Origin: CAYLNM01 sp964385045
GTDB lineage: Bacteria > Planctomycetota > Phycisphaerae > Phycisphaerales > SM1A02
DNA: 37,826 nucleotides
Assembly: GCA_964385045.1 (NCBI GenBank)
Contig: CAYLNM010000024.1
Location: 1 to 37,826 of the forward strand
Direction of reading: 5' to 3'
Under the pieces are notes generated by a model that was not told the origin of the DNA, ran no database searches, and saw only the letters and a program-made list of their open reading frames with translations. Numbering within the stretch: the stretch's first letter is position 1; each line of letters begins with the position of its first letter. Shown here piece after piece: positions 24,676 to 33,613 of this stretch. The position numbers and the translations under genes were made by a program.

Positions 24676-27015
24676 TCACGCCGGCTCCCACGCCTCCTCA
24701 TCGAGATCCGGAAACGTGATCGAACACTGCCCGGGATCGATTCCCTCCACGCGGGCGATGCCGTTCGCGTCGGTCGTGCCGCGATAGACCGTCTCGCCAT
24801 CCGGGAGCTGGAGCTCGAATCGTTCGCCGGCGATCGGCTTGTCCTCGCCGTCCACCAGCTCCACCTCGATCCAGGACTTCGGCCCCTCGTCGCCGTCCTC
24901 GCCGGCCCCCGCGACGAACACCGGCGGCGGCGTGCTGCCGTACTTGCCGGTCCGCTCCTCGCGCTGCCGAGCCTTGATCTCCGAGACCTTGCCCGGATCG
25001 GAGACATCCGCCTCCTCGGGCTCCGGCGGGGCGACCGGCGCGACGAGCTGCCCGGGCATGCCGGGTGTCGGCGGGGACCCGGGCCCGGAGGCGATTCGGA
25101 CCATCGCTCCGTCGAGCACCACGGTCGGCCCCTTGACCGTGACGCCCGAGGCGTTCAGGACCAGGGAGCTCCCGCCGCACTTGAGGGTGATTCCGGAGGT
25201 GGCCTCGATCACCACTCCGGCCGCCTTGAGGTACATGGATCCGGTCACGTCCGCGGTCCGGCTCCCGCCCACGACCTCGACGAGGTCCGCCCCGACCTTC
25301 AGCGACCGGGACGTCGAGATCTCGATCGCCTCCTTCCCCCCGACCGCGAGATGGTGATCCCGCTTCACGTCGCGGACGTCGTCCTGGCCGATCGTGGCGC
25401 TGCGGTCGACCCCGACGCGATCCAGACGCGAGCCTTCCACGATCTGGTGCCGGTCGCCCTGCACCGTCTCGAAGCGGTGCTGCTGCACGCGGAGATCGAG
25501 ATTCTTCTGCGCGTGGACGAAGACCTGCTCCTCGCCCGCCTTGTCCTCGAAGCGGATCTCGTTGAAGCCGTTGCTTCCCTTGGAGCTGCTCGACTTGATG
25601 CCCGAGAGCGTCTTGGACGCGGGAAGCTCGTATGGAGTGCGATTGTCGCCGTTGTAGATCGATCCGGTCACCAGCGGCCGGTCCGGATCGCCCTCGAGGA
25701 ACTCGACCAGGACCTCCTGCCCGACCCGGGGCAGGAACACGCCGCCCCACCGCCGCCCCGCCCACCCCTGGGCCACGCGGATCCAGCAGCTCGCACGGTC
25801 GTCGACGACGTCGCTGCGGTCCCAGTGGAACTTGACCTTGATGCGGCCATGCTCGTCGGTGTGGATCTCCTCCCCGTCAGGACCCGTGACGATCGCGGTC
25901 TGGGGACCGCTCACGCTCGCCGACGGCGTCTCGCGGGGCGGACGCCACGTCAGGTCGGCCGGAACGCACAGGAATTCGTTCTCGTAGCCCTCGGGGGCGT
26001 CGGCTCCGCTCACGTAGCCGCCCGGCTGCACGCGATGCCGCACCTCCAGGAGCACCCACTCGCGTCCCTCCTCCGAGGGATGCTGGTGATCGGCCACCCG
26101 GAAGCGATGCCCGGGCGAGAAGCCGGCGCACCGGCTGCTGCCCTCCACGAAGTCGTGACCGGCCTCGATCTGCTCCATCCGGATCCGGGCGAGCTGCGCC
26201 GCGGACTCGTCGTCGGTACGGCCGCCGGGGTACTCGTACTGCTCGAAGTCCTTCATGCCCGCAAGTTCGAGGACCGTCTGCTCGCGGGAGCGAACCGGGC
26301 TCGCCGGACGCTCGAAGTCGAAGTCCGCTGTCGCCACCCGGCCGGAGGTGAACCGGTAGCGGTGCCGCCAGTCGAGGATCCGATCGCCGATGTGGACGGC
26401 GGACTCCGAGCCGGTGTAGCTCACCTCGTCGTCCGGCTGCTCGAGATACGCCCCCGCGTGATCGCCAAGGACCAGGACGTGGCGGCCCGCCTCGTGCCGG
26501 AAGGCGTAGAAGATGCCCTCCCGCTCCATGAGCCGGGAAATGAAGGCGAAGTCGGTCTCGCGATACTGGACGCAGTACTCCATTCGGGGGTACGAGCCCG
26601 ACAGCCCGGACACCTCGTACTCCGACAGACCGGCCCCCGCGAGCACCTCCTCGATCACGTCGGGAACCGTCAAGTTCTGGAAGATCCGGCAGTCGGAGCG
26701 GTGCTGCAGGAACGCGAGTCGCGGCACCACGGTAGCGGTGTAGGTCGTCCCACGGTCCCCGGTGCCGTGATTGGTGAAGTCCGCCACGTCGCCGTTGAAG
26801 TGCCGCTCGCGCCCTTCGGCCTCGAGAAGGGTGACGGTGACGTTCTCGCCCACGATGTCGCGAGGATCGATCTCCGTGTTCTCCGAGAGCATGCCGACGG
26901 ACAGATTGAATGGCCGCGACAGGGCCTCGACACCATGGAAGCCCGTGAGGACGAGCTCGTTCCCGCCGAGGGGCGTCATCACGCCGATGGTGCGGCGGCC
27001 CTGTTCGTACTCCAT
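24676..27015 (-). CDS. vgrG: VgrG (TssI) spike protein with C-terminal beta-domain extension
   Basis: The product is 779 residues, ATG 27015 with GGGAGAG upstream. Residues 1-370 are the gp27-like region (GFHGVEALSRPFNLSV, YCVQYRETDFAFISRLMERE, GIFYAF). Residues about 400-500 are the gp5 OB-fold (HTDEHGRIKVKFHWDR, CWIRVAQGWAGRRWG, RVGQEVLVEFLEGDPDRPLV). A beta-helix follows to about 660 (NLDLRVQQH, VGADLVEVV, VLNASGVTVKG). After a Pro/Glu/Gly linker comes a C-terminal beta domain (about 712-779: SWIEVELVDGEDKPIAGERF, TDANGIARVEGIDPGQCSIT). No enzymatic domain is seen. VgrG trimers sit on the Hcp tube and carry cargo. The extension resembles the beta domain of the three LysM proteins and may dock them. 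It is 108 bases after hcp, with a strong hairpin between. Confidence 0.97.
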   Translation of the reverse strand: MEYEQGRRTIGVMTPLGGNELVLTGFHGVEALSRPFNLSVGMLSENTEIDPRDIVGENVTVTLLEAEGRERHFNGDVADFTNHGTGDRGTTYTATVVPRLAFLQHRSDCRIFQNLTVPDVIEEVLAGAGLSEYEVSGLSGSYPRMEYCVQYRETDFAFISRLMEREGIFYAFRHEAGRHVLVLGDHAGAYLEQPDDEVSYTGSESAVHIGDRILDWRHRYRFTSGRVATADFDFERPASPVRSREQTVLELAGMKDFEQYEYPGGRTDDESAAQLARIRMEQIEAGHDFVEGSSRCAGFSPGHRFRVADHQHPSEEGREWVLLEVRHRVQPGGYVSGADAPEGYENEFLCVPADLTWRPPRETPSASVSGPQTAIVTGPDGEEIHTDEHGRIKVKFHWDRSDVVDDRASCWIRVAQGWAGRRWGGVFLPRVGQEVLVEFLEGDPDRPLVTGSIYNGDNRTPYELPASKTLSGIKSSSSKGSNGFNEIRFEDKAGEEQVFVHAQKNLDLRVQQHRFETVQGDRHQIVEGSRLDRVGVDRSATIGQDDVRDVKRDHHLAVGGKEAIEISTSRSLKVGADLVEVVGGSRTADVTGSMYLKAAGVVIEATSGITLKCGGSSLVLNASGVTVKGPTVVLDGAMVRIASGPGSPPTPGMPGQLVAPVAPPEPEEADVSDPGKVSEIKARQREERTGKYGSTPPPVFVAGAGEDGDEGPKSWIEVELVDGEDKPIAGERFELQLPDGETVYRGTTDANGIARVEGIDPGQCSITFPDLDEEAWEPA

Positions 27016-27037
27016 CTTCCGCTCTCCCGAACGACCA

Positions 27038-27071
27038 CGTCGCGGCCGCGGCGGAGACCGCGGCCGCGACG
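27038..27071 (-). terminator. 14-bp perfect hairpin between hcp and vgrG
   Basis: CGTCGCGGCCGCGG (27038-27051) pairs perfectly with CCGCGGCCGCGACG (27058-27071) around a 6-base loop. On the transcript it starts 52 bases after the hcp stop. It has no T-run, so it may act as a partial terminator or an RNA-stabilising 3' structure that keeps hcp mRNA more abundant than vgrG mRNA. The pairing is certain; the role is inferred. Confidence 0.6.
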
Positions 27072-27123
27072 ATGATCACCCGAATCGACGCCGCGGATCG
27101 CCGGATACCCGCGCCGCGTGGCC

Positions 27124-27603
27124 TCAGCCCGTCGCCGGGTTGTACTCCGCCGCTATCTGGCCGACCTTGCTCATGTCGTCCGAGTCGTACTCGACGAAGG
27201 TCCACGTGATCTTGGTGAACCCGAGGTTCACGGTCTCGCTCGGCGCCGGGTCCATGCGGTCGTTCCCCGAGAAGGTGTACCCGGTCACGATCACGTTCTC
27301 GAGCGTGTACTTGAGCACCGGCTTCTCGAGACCGTCGTGCTTGGTGCAGAGATGGATCTCGACCTCCGAGAAGAACTCACCCTTCGCGCAGGCCTCGGCC
27401 ATCTTCACCGACGACTTGTCCATCGCCCGGGTCACGACGATGTCGCCCATCGACGTGTCGCCCTGCGATCGCTCCTGGTCGACGGCGCCCTCCTTGATCG
27501 ACCGCATGATGTTCGAGTTCAGCGACTCGACGCGGATCCAGCCATCGTGATCCTTGTCCCGTGCGGCGCCGGGAATGTCCCCGAGCTTCATGAATGCACC
27601 CAT
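27124..27603 (-). CDS. hcp: Hcp (TssD) tube protein
   Basis: The product is 159 residues, ATG 27603 with AGGACACC just upstream. It opens AFMKLGDIPGAARDKDHDGW, then IRVESLNSNI, and has MGDIVVTRAMDKSSVKMAEA and KYTLENVIVTGYTFSG, all typical of the Hcp family. Hcp hexamers stack into the inner tube, which is fired by the sheath and can chaperone small effectors in its lumen. The length is normal and no extra domain is attached. It stands 362 bases downstream of clpV, so it may have its own promoter, and is followed by a strong hairpin. Confidence 0.96.
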   Translation of the reverse strand: MGAFMKLGDIPGAARDKDHDGWIRVESLNSNIMRSIKEGAVDQERSQGDTSMGDIVVTRAMDKSSVKMAEACAKGEFFSEVEIHLCTKHDGLEKPVLKYTLENVIVTGYTFSGNDRMDPAPSETVNLGFTKITWTFVEYDSDDMSKVGQIAAEYNPATG

Positions 27604-27965
27604 GGTGTCCTGTCTCCAGTTAGAGTTCCCGCGGCCGTTTCGGCCCCTCTGAGCCGCCGTAGGCCGTCGCGGCCCCGAACCCGGCTGCATCAAGTAGTCG
27701 CCGGACCTCGGTGTTCCTTGCCCGAAAACTTCGGGATTCCCGGCCGATCGAGACCGGAGACGCGAGTCGGGCCCGCCGCCGGCCCCCCGAGCTCGGCCCG
27801 AAGCCGATTCCCCCACCAGAGCCCCACCTCGGGGCCGGACTCGCGATCGGGACACGGGCCCGGCGGCGGTGTCGAGGCCCAGTGCGTGACCGGGCGAGAG
27901 GCCGACCCACCTACCCCAGGGGCCGCGGGGCCGGGTTCGTCGCCGGCCGCTGCCCCGAACCCCGC
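27604..27965. other. Intergenic region upstream of hcp
   Basis: About 360 bases between the end of clpV and the start of hcp. This is the largest gap in the main T6SS run and the likely site of a separate hcp promoter. It contains the short inverted repeat at 27721-27735 but no clear -35/-10 pair or sigma-54 site that I can identify. Open frames here are not gene-like. Confidence 0.55.
27721..27735. promoter_or_regulatory. Short inverted repeat CCCGAA-AAC-TTCGGG upstream of hcp
   Basis: A perfect 6-bp inverted repeat with a 3-base spacer lies 118 bases upstream of the hcp start, in a locally AT-richer spot. It may be an operator for a dimeric regulator or a small hairpin after clpV. Inverted repeats this short also occur by chance. 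Confidence 0.3.
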
Positions 27966-30719
27966 TCATTCGATGTGGTAGGTGAACGAGCCGTCGCCGA
28001 TGCCGACCTCGATCCGCTCGACCGGCTCCCCGTCGGTGACGCGCGCGAGCAGCTCGGCCGCAAGCTCGGGCAGAAGCGTCCGCTCGATGATATGGTCGAT
28101 GTTCCGCGCGCCGGTCTGGACCTCCGTGCATCGCGCGACGATGCTCCCGACCGTCTCAGGCTTCCACTCGAGACTCGCTTCGTACCGGGCCTCGATTCGG
28201 CGAGCGACCTTCCGAAGCTTCAGCTCGGTGATCCTCGCCATGACGTCGTCCGGCAGCGGGAGGAACGGAAGGATGGTGCAACGACCGAGGAACGCCGGCT
28301 TGAAGGTGTCGAGCAGCTCGGGGTAGACGGCATCCGCCAGCCCGTCGACGTCCGGCAAGCTTCCGTCGGCGGAACGAGCGTACCGCATGATGACGTCGGT
28401 CGCGGCATTCGACGTCATGATGATCACGGTGTTGCGGAAGTCGATGTCCCGACCTTCCCCGTCGCGCAGCTGGCCCTTGTCGAACACCTGGTAGAAGATG
28501 TCCTGGACACCCGCGTGCGCCTTCTCCATCTCGTCGAGCAGCACGACGGAGTACGGCGTTCGCCGGACGGCCTCGGTGAGGATCCCGCCTTCGCCGTAGC
28601 CCACGTAGCCGGGGGGAGATCCCATCAGGAGCGAGACCTTGTGCTCCTCCTTGAATTCCGACATGTTGATCGTGACGAGGTTCTGTTCACCGCCGTACAG
28701 CAGCTCGGCCAGCGTGAGCGCCGTCTCCGTCTTGCCGACCCCGGACGGCCCGGGCATGAAGAACACGCCGATCGGCTTCCCCGGATCCGCGATGTCGGCC
28801 CTGGCCGAACGGATCGTGCGGGCGATTCGATCGAGGGCGTGCGATTGACCGACGATCCGTTCCTCCATCCGCTCGCGAAGCTCGAGAATCCCGCGGACCT
28901 CATCCGCCACCATCCGGCCGACCGGGATGCCGGTCCAGCTCGCGACCACCGACGCGATCGCGTGCCGGTCGACGCACGGGGAGAGCAGCGGCTCCTCGCC
29001 CTGCAACTCCTCGAGCTCCCGCGACCCCGCCTCGAACTGCTCCCGCAGCACTCGCGGATCCTCGCCCGCATCACCGGCATGCTCGACCTCCCCGGCGTCC
29101 GCCGGCTCCTTGGCGATCTCGCCGGCGGCTGCGTCCGCCGTCGCCACTGCGGTCTCCGACGTCCCGGTCGTCGCGTCCCCGGCCGCCGCGGCCTCGAGAC
29201 GCGATCGCAGGACGATCAGCCGCTCGACGAGCTCCTGCTCCCGCTTCCACCGGCTCTCGAGGTGCTCGAGGTCCGACTCGGTCCGCCCGAGCGCCTCCCG
29301 CATCCGGCCGAGCGACGCCTCGTGGTCGCCGCCGGCAGCGACCTCCTGTTCGAGCTTGCCGATGCGCTCCTGCAGATGCACACGCTCCCGTCGCAAGGCC
29401 TCCACCGAGGCCGGGATGTCGGTCCGGGCCACGGCGACCCGTGCGCAGGCGGTGTCCAGGAGGCTCACCGACTTGTCAGGCAGCTGCCGTCCCGTGATGT
29501 ACCGGCTCGCCAGTCGGACCGCGTCCTCGACTGCCTCGTGGAGGACCCGGACCTGGTGATGCGACTCGAGTCGCGAGACCAGCCCCTCCATCATCCGGAT
29601 GGCCTGCTCCTCGTCGGGCTCATCGATCTTCACCACCTGAAACCGACGGGTGAGGGCCGCGTCTTTCTCGAAGTACTTCTTGTACTCCGCCCACGTGGTG
29701 GCGGCGATCGTCCGCAGCTCCCCGCGGGCCAACGCCGGCTTCAGGAGGTTCGCGGCGTCGCCCTGGCCCGCCTGCCCCCCGGCCCCCACGAGCGTGTGTG
29801 CCTCGTCGATGAACAGGATGATCGGCGTGGGCGATGCCTTCGTCTCCTCGATCACGCCGCGCAGCCGGTTCTCGAACTCGCCCTTGACACTCGCCCCCGC
29901 CTGCAGCAGCCCGAGGTCGAGCGACCTCACGGCCACCCCGCGGAGCGGCGGCGGCACGTCGCCGTCGGCGACCCGCTGGGCGAACCCCTCCACCACCGCG
30001 GTCTTGCCGACGCCAGCCTCGCCGGTGAGGATCGGGTTGTTCTGCCGGCGCCGCATGAGAATGTCGACGATCTGGCGGATCTCCGCATCGCGACCGACGA
30101 TGGGATCGATGCTTCCGCTACGCGCGACCGCCGTGAGGTCGGTGGTGAAGCGCTCGAGCGCCGAGCCACGTTGCGACGTCGATCCACCGCCCCCAGGGTC
30201 TCCGCGCTCGGCTGCGCCCGGCTCGGCCATCATCGCCGAGGCCTCGGACGAGTCCGTGATGAGACGTGGAAGCGCGTCCTTCAGTGAGTCGCGGCCGACC
30301 TTCTGGAACTCATCGGAGATCTCCCGGGCCAGGCGATCACGCTGGCGATCGAGCAGCAGCGAGCAGAGCACGTGGCCGGATCGGACACGGCTCTCGTCGA
30401 AGTCGACCGAGGCGTAGAGCCAGGCGTCCTCGATCAGGTCGACGAGATCTCCGGCGAGCCGGATCGGCTTGGCCGATCCGGTCTTCAGCCGGTCAATCGA
30501 CCGACGGACGTCGGTCACGAGATCGGACACGTTCACGTCGTGCTCCTGGAGCACGAGGTTGAAGTCGTTCGACGTGTTCTCCAGAAGCTTCAGTAGCCAG
30601 TGCTCGATCTCGACGAGCGGCGCCCGCTGCGCCGTGCAGAGCTTGCCCGCTTCGTCGAGCGTCCGCCAGCATTCGTCGTTCAGGCGTCCGATCAGCATCT
30701 TCAGGTTCGAGACGGCCAT
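27966..30719 (-). CDS. clpV: ClpV (TssH) AAA+ sheath-recycling ATPase
   Basis: The product is 917 residues, ATG 30719 with GGAGA 6 bases upstream. It has an N-terminal Clp_N domain (about 1-160), first AAA+ domain with GEAGVGKT (233-240) and ILFIDEAHTLVGAG, a coiled-coil middle segment (about 430-510), and second AAA+ domain with GPSGVGKTETA (about 655) and VVLLDEMEKAH. ClpV binds contracted TssB/TssC sheath and unfolds it for reuse. The middle region carries an extra Ala/Thr/Glu-rich stretch (about 515-560) that looks like a disordered insertion. The opening KMLIGRLNDECWRTLDEA resembles ClpV rather than ClpB, and the position beside tssG supports this. It starts 24 bases after tssG. Confidence 0.97.
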   Translation of the reverse strand: MAVSNLKMLIGRLNDECWRTLDEAGKLCTAQRAPLVEIEHWLLKLLENTSNDFNLVLQEHDVNVSDLVTDVRRSIDRLKTGSAKPIRLAGDLVDLIEDAWLYASVDFDESRVRSGHVLCSLLLDRQRDRLAREISDEFQKVGRDSLKDALPRLITDSSEASAMMAEPGAAERGDPGGGGSTSQRGSALERFTTDLTAVARSGSIDPIVGRDAEIRQIVDILMRRRQNNPILTGEAGVGKTAVVEGFAQRVADGDVPPPLRGVAVRSLDLGLLQAGASVKGEFENRLRGVIEETKASPTPIILFIDEAHTLVGAGGQAGQGDAANLLKPALARGELRTIAATTWAEYKKYFEKDAALTRRFQVVKIDEPDEEQAIRMMEGLVSRLESHHQVRVLHEAVEDAVRLASRYITGRQLPDKSVSLLDTACARVAVARTDIPASVEALRRERVHLQERIGKLEQEVAAGGDHEASLGRMREALGRTESDLEHLESRWKREQELVERLIVLRSRLEAAAAGDATTGTSETAVATADAAAGEIAKEPADAGEVEHAGDAGEDPRVLREQFEAGSRELEELQGEEPLLSPCVDRHAIASVVASWTGIPVGRMVADEVRGILELRERMEERIVGQSHALDRIARTIRSARADIADPGKPIGVFFMPGPSGVGKTETALTLAELLYGGEQNLVTINMSEFKEEHKVSLLMGSPPGYVGYGEGGILTEAVRRTPYSVVLLDEMEKAHAGVQDIFYQVFDKGQLRDGEGRDIDFRNTVIIMTSNAATDVIMRYARSADGSLPDVDGLADAVYPELLDTFKPAFLGRCTILPFLPLPDDVMARITELKLRKVARRIEARYEASLEWKPETVGSIVARCTEVQTGARNIDHIIERTLLPELAAELLARVTDGEPVERIEVGIGDGSFTYHIE

Positions 30720-30743
30720 GCTCGGTCTCCATCGCCCGCAGGT

Positions 30744-31787
30744 TCACGCCGCGGAGGGTCGAATGTCGTTCGCCACGAGCGGGAGCTCGACGTCCTCGAG
30801 GTCGCGTTCGGGCGCCCGGTCGATCAGGAACGTCGTCCAGCCCAGCCGAGGCGGCACGTCCTCGTCCCCGAGGCGGCAGGGCGGGATCTCCGCGGCCTTC
30901 AGGCGCGGACTCAGCAGGACGTCGAGGTGCGGCCCGACGAGCGCTCGCACCAGGTCCGTCAGCACCTTGAAGGACTCGCCGCCCGGAAGCAGCGACACGT
31001 ACTCCTCGAGCGTGACCGGTTCGATCTCCAGCCGAAGTCCGGCCTCGGCGTGCCGCAGACGGCTTCCGAGCATCACGGTCCGGCCCAGCTCCATGTTTGC
31101 GCTCCCGAGCGACGACTCGTCCTCCGGGGCGAGTCGGGTCCAGTGCCCGGCGAACTGGACGAGCCGCGTCGCTCGGCCCAGGAGATCCTCGACCATGCCC
31201 TCGATCTGGTCGGCGGTGGCTCGACCGCTGGCGAAGCATCCTGCATAGCGGATGAAGAGATCGGCGGGTACGTGCGACCGAGTGGCGAGTCTGCCCGTCG
31301 CCACGCCCGCCACTCCGAGCAGGGCGAGCGCGAAGGGATCCTCATGGGGGTCGTCCCCGCGCACGTGTCGCCGCTCGTAGCAGAGCGCGATCCGCGAGCC
31401 GGCCCACGCGCGATGAAAGAGCGAGATCAAGCGATGATCGAAGATGTTCTGGAAGGCGGCCATCGCGTGGTCGCCGCTGCGTCGCCGACGTGCGAGCTCG
31501 GCGTCCACGTGCCGGGGCAGGACGCCGGTCGGACCGGTCAGTCCCATGAACGCCACCGTCATCACCGGCATGTCGTCCCCCGGCCCGACCGAGACGATCG
31601 CGCCCGGAGGGAACGCGGTCGACGCGACCACCTGAAATCGGACCGGCTCCTCGCTCGGTCTCGTCGCCCGCCCCACCTCACCGGCGAAGGCGACGGCTCG
31701 CTCGATGAGCCGCACGGCCTGTCCGAACTCGTACCGGGCCGGATGCTCGGTCAGAGGAGTGGCTGGTCGCCCGCTCTCGGAATCCAT
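30744..31787 (-). CDS. tssG: TssG, T6SS baseplate protein
   Basis: The product is 347 residues, ATG 31787, overlapping the end of tssF by 37 bases, with GAGGAG about 11 bases upstream. Typical TssG (ImpH/VasB) features are the opening helix EFGQAVRLIERA, PVRFQVVAS, MTVAFMGLTGPTGVLPRH and the C-terminal LGWTTFLI. TssG pairs with two TssF copies in each baseplate wedge. The length is normal. The overlap with tssF suggests coupled translation for fixed stoichiometry. Confidence 0.95.
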   Translation of the reverse strand: MDSESGRPATPLTEHPARYEFGQAVRLIERAVAFAGEVGRATRPSEEPVRFQVVASTAFPPGAIVSVGPGDDMPVMTVAFMGLTGPTGVLPRHVDAELARRRRSGDHAMAAFQNIFDHRLISLFHRAWAGSRIALCYERRHVRGDDPHEDPFALALLGVAGVATGRLATRSHVPADLFIRYAGCFASGRATADQIEGMVEDLLGRATRLVQFAGHWTRLAPEDESSLGSANMELGRTVMLGSRLRHAEAGLRLEIEPVTLEEYVSLLPGGESFKVLTDLVRALVGPHLDVLLSPRLKAAEIPPCRLGDEDVPPRLGWTTFLIDRAPERDLEDVELPLVANDIRPSAA

Positions 31788-33613
31788 GTCGCGAACGGCT
31801 CCTCGGTGCCGTGCTCCGTGGTCCGGACCACGATGCACGAGAACGAATTGACGGCGCAGGAGAGAGCAAGCACTCGCTCGAGCACCGTGGCGAAGAGGTA
31901 GAGGCTGTTGTCGGAGAACTTCTCCGGGTCGAAGCGGATCGTCGTCTCCGTGCCGCGGGCGACTGATGCCTGATCCATCGCCCCCACCCGCGCGGTGCGG
32001 TGGCGACGGGAGACTGCGCGGATGCCGTCGATGCGATTGCGGCCCGCGGGTGTCATCGCGTAGTCGTACAGGTACAGCAGACTTCTCAGCTCCTCGGCTC
32101 CGTCCCCGCCCTGTGGCCCCTCGACCATCGAGAGGCGGCCGAGCGCAAGGTGAGAGACCAGTCGCCAGACGATGCCCCGGGCCGCGTCCGGATGTCGTCC
32201 GGACGGCACGCGTCGCAACGGCGTGGGCTCGAGCAGCATCGTCGGCGGCGCGAGGGTGCCGGCGTCGCTCAGCCGCAGCGTTGTGCGACCCATGCCCGAA
32301 CGGATGCTCTCGTAGAGTCCTCGATTCACGCAAGTGACGTTCACCGTGACGTCCTCACGACTCGGCGAGGCCGGAACGGCCTCCGGGTCGACGAACGTGA
32401 GCTCCGTCTCCTCTCGCCAGGCGGAGGCTCCGGCCCCAGTGCCCGGCACCTGCACGCGATCCGCATGCCAGTAGAGCTGCGCTCCCGATCGCGAGAAGCT
32501 CGAGGTCCCGTAGATCGGCGGAATTTGTCGTTCGACGCCGCCCGAGGCGACGGAGACGGCGTCGACGGAGTACACCTCCCAGTCGTCGTTCCGCGGATTG
32601 GCGATCACGCGCTCCTGCGCACTGGTTCCCTTCGATCGGAATGGCTCGCAACTGCACTCGAAGAGGTTCACGATCGGGGTACAGCCCGGCTTGAGCATGT
32701 CCGAATCGTCGAGGCGCTCGAGGATCGCGGGCGGACGACTGATCGGGAAGACGAGCCGAATGACGGGTCCCGCCGTCGCCAGGGCCGCTCCGTCGAGGCC
32801 CCTCAGGGCCACGAATCGGAATCGCTCGGGCAGGGCGAAGAACTCCGTCAGGATCCGAAAGCCACGGAAGCTCCGCCGCGGATGCGGAAGCACCGACTCG
32901 TCGTCGTCGAAGCCGACCGGCTCGAACCGTATGCGGTCGGCGTCGCCGCGGACACCGCGTGTGGGGTCCACCTGCAGGACGGCGTCGCCCAGCCGTCCGG
33001 CGAGGAGCTCGAAGAGCGCATTCGCCGCCGAAGCGTCTCCGTCCACGTACAACACGAATGGATCGAGTTCGAGGTCGCTGAAGGGAAGCTCGCATCGCAG
33101 CGTCTCGAGGGTCAGGACCAGCGCCGCCGGGCAGTCCGGCCCCACCGTCCCCTCGGGCGCCGACGCGCCGGCCGTGACCTGTAGACCCGTGACGTGCACC
33201 GGCAGCACGCGAACCTCCTGGGTCGTCCGGAAGCGCCCCACGTCGCGGGAGCCCTGCTCGAGATCCATGGTCGCGTGCCGCGGAACGGTGCGCCCCTGGG
33301 CGACGCCCGCCTCGCTGTCGGGGAGCCGGAATTGAACGATCGACATGGACGGCACGGGCCGCTGGTAGTGCGGGGCGAGCACGTCCATCAGACCGCGCCC
33401 GATCGCGGGCAGCGCGTCGTCGATCCTCAGCCGGGTGCGGGCGGAGAGGAAGGCGAACGCCTCGATGAGGCGCTCGACGTACGGATCGCGGGACCCCTCG
33501 GCGTCGATCCGAAGCCGCGGAGCGACCGTCGGATGGGCCTCGCCGAATCGCTGGGCGTCGCGCCGGACGTATGCCAGCTCCTGCTGGTAGTACTGGAGGA
33601 GCTCGTCGTTCAT
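31751..33613 (-). CDS. tssF: TssF, T6SS baseplate protein
   Basis: The product is 620 residues and opens MNDELLQYYQQELAYVRRDA, the standard TssF (ImpG/VasA) start. FGEAHPTVAPRLRI, DPYVERLIEAFAFLSAR and LAPHYQRPVPSMSIVQF follow, and YLFATVLERVLALSCAVNSF is the usual C-terminal motif. ATG 33613 overlaps the tssE stop as ATGA, with a strong GGAGGAAGAGGG in the end of tssE. TssF is the main wedge protein of the cytoplasmic baseplate and contacts TssG, TssE and TssK. The length is normal. Confidence 0.97.
   Translation of the reverse strand: MNDELLQYYQQELAYVRRDAQRFGEAHPTVAPRLRIDAEGSRDPYVERLIEAFAFLSARTRLRIDDALPAIGRGLMDVLAPHYQRPVPSMSIVQFRLPDSEAGVAQGRTVPRHATMDLEQGSRDVGRFRTTQEVRVLPVHVTGLQVTAGASAPEGTVGPDCPAALVLTLETLRCELPFSDLELDPFVLYVDGDASAANALFELLAGRLGDAVLQVDPTRGVRGDADRIRFEPVGFDDDESVLPHPRRSFRGFRILTEFFALPERFRFVALRGLDGAALATAGPVIRLVFPISRPPAILERLDDSDMLKPGCTPIVNLFECSCEPFRSKGTSAQERVIANPRNDDWEVYSVDAVSVASGGVERQIPPIYGTSSFSRSGAQLYWHADRVQVPGTGAGASAWREETELTFVDPEAVPASPSREDVTVNVTCVNRGLYESIRSGMGRTTLRLSDAGTLAPPTMLLEPTPLRRVPSGRHPDAARGIVWRLVSHLALGRLSMVEGPQGGDGAEELRSLLYLYDYAMTPAGRNRIDGIRAVSRRHRTARVGAMDQASVARGTETTIRFDPEKFSDNSLYLFATVLERVLALSCAVNSFSCIVVRTTEHGTEEPFATWIPRAGDQPLL

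Noticed and set aside
24511..27075. Long + strand open frame (over 850 codons) opposite vgrG
   Set aside because: It is antisense to a clear vgrG, and its His/Arg/Leu-rich translation without domains is a by-product of GC-rich codon use.
27711..30287. Long + strand open frame opposite clpV
   Set aside because: Antisense to an unmistakable ClpV; the composition is Arg/Asp/His-rich and no motif is present.
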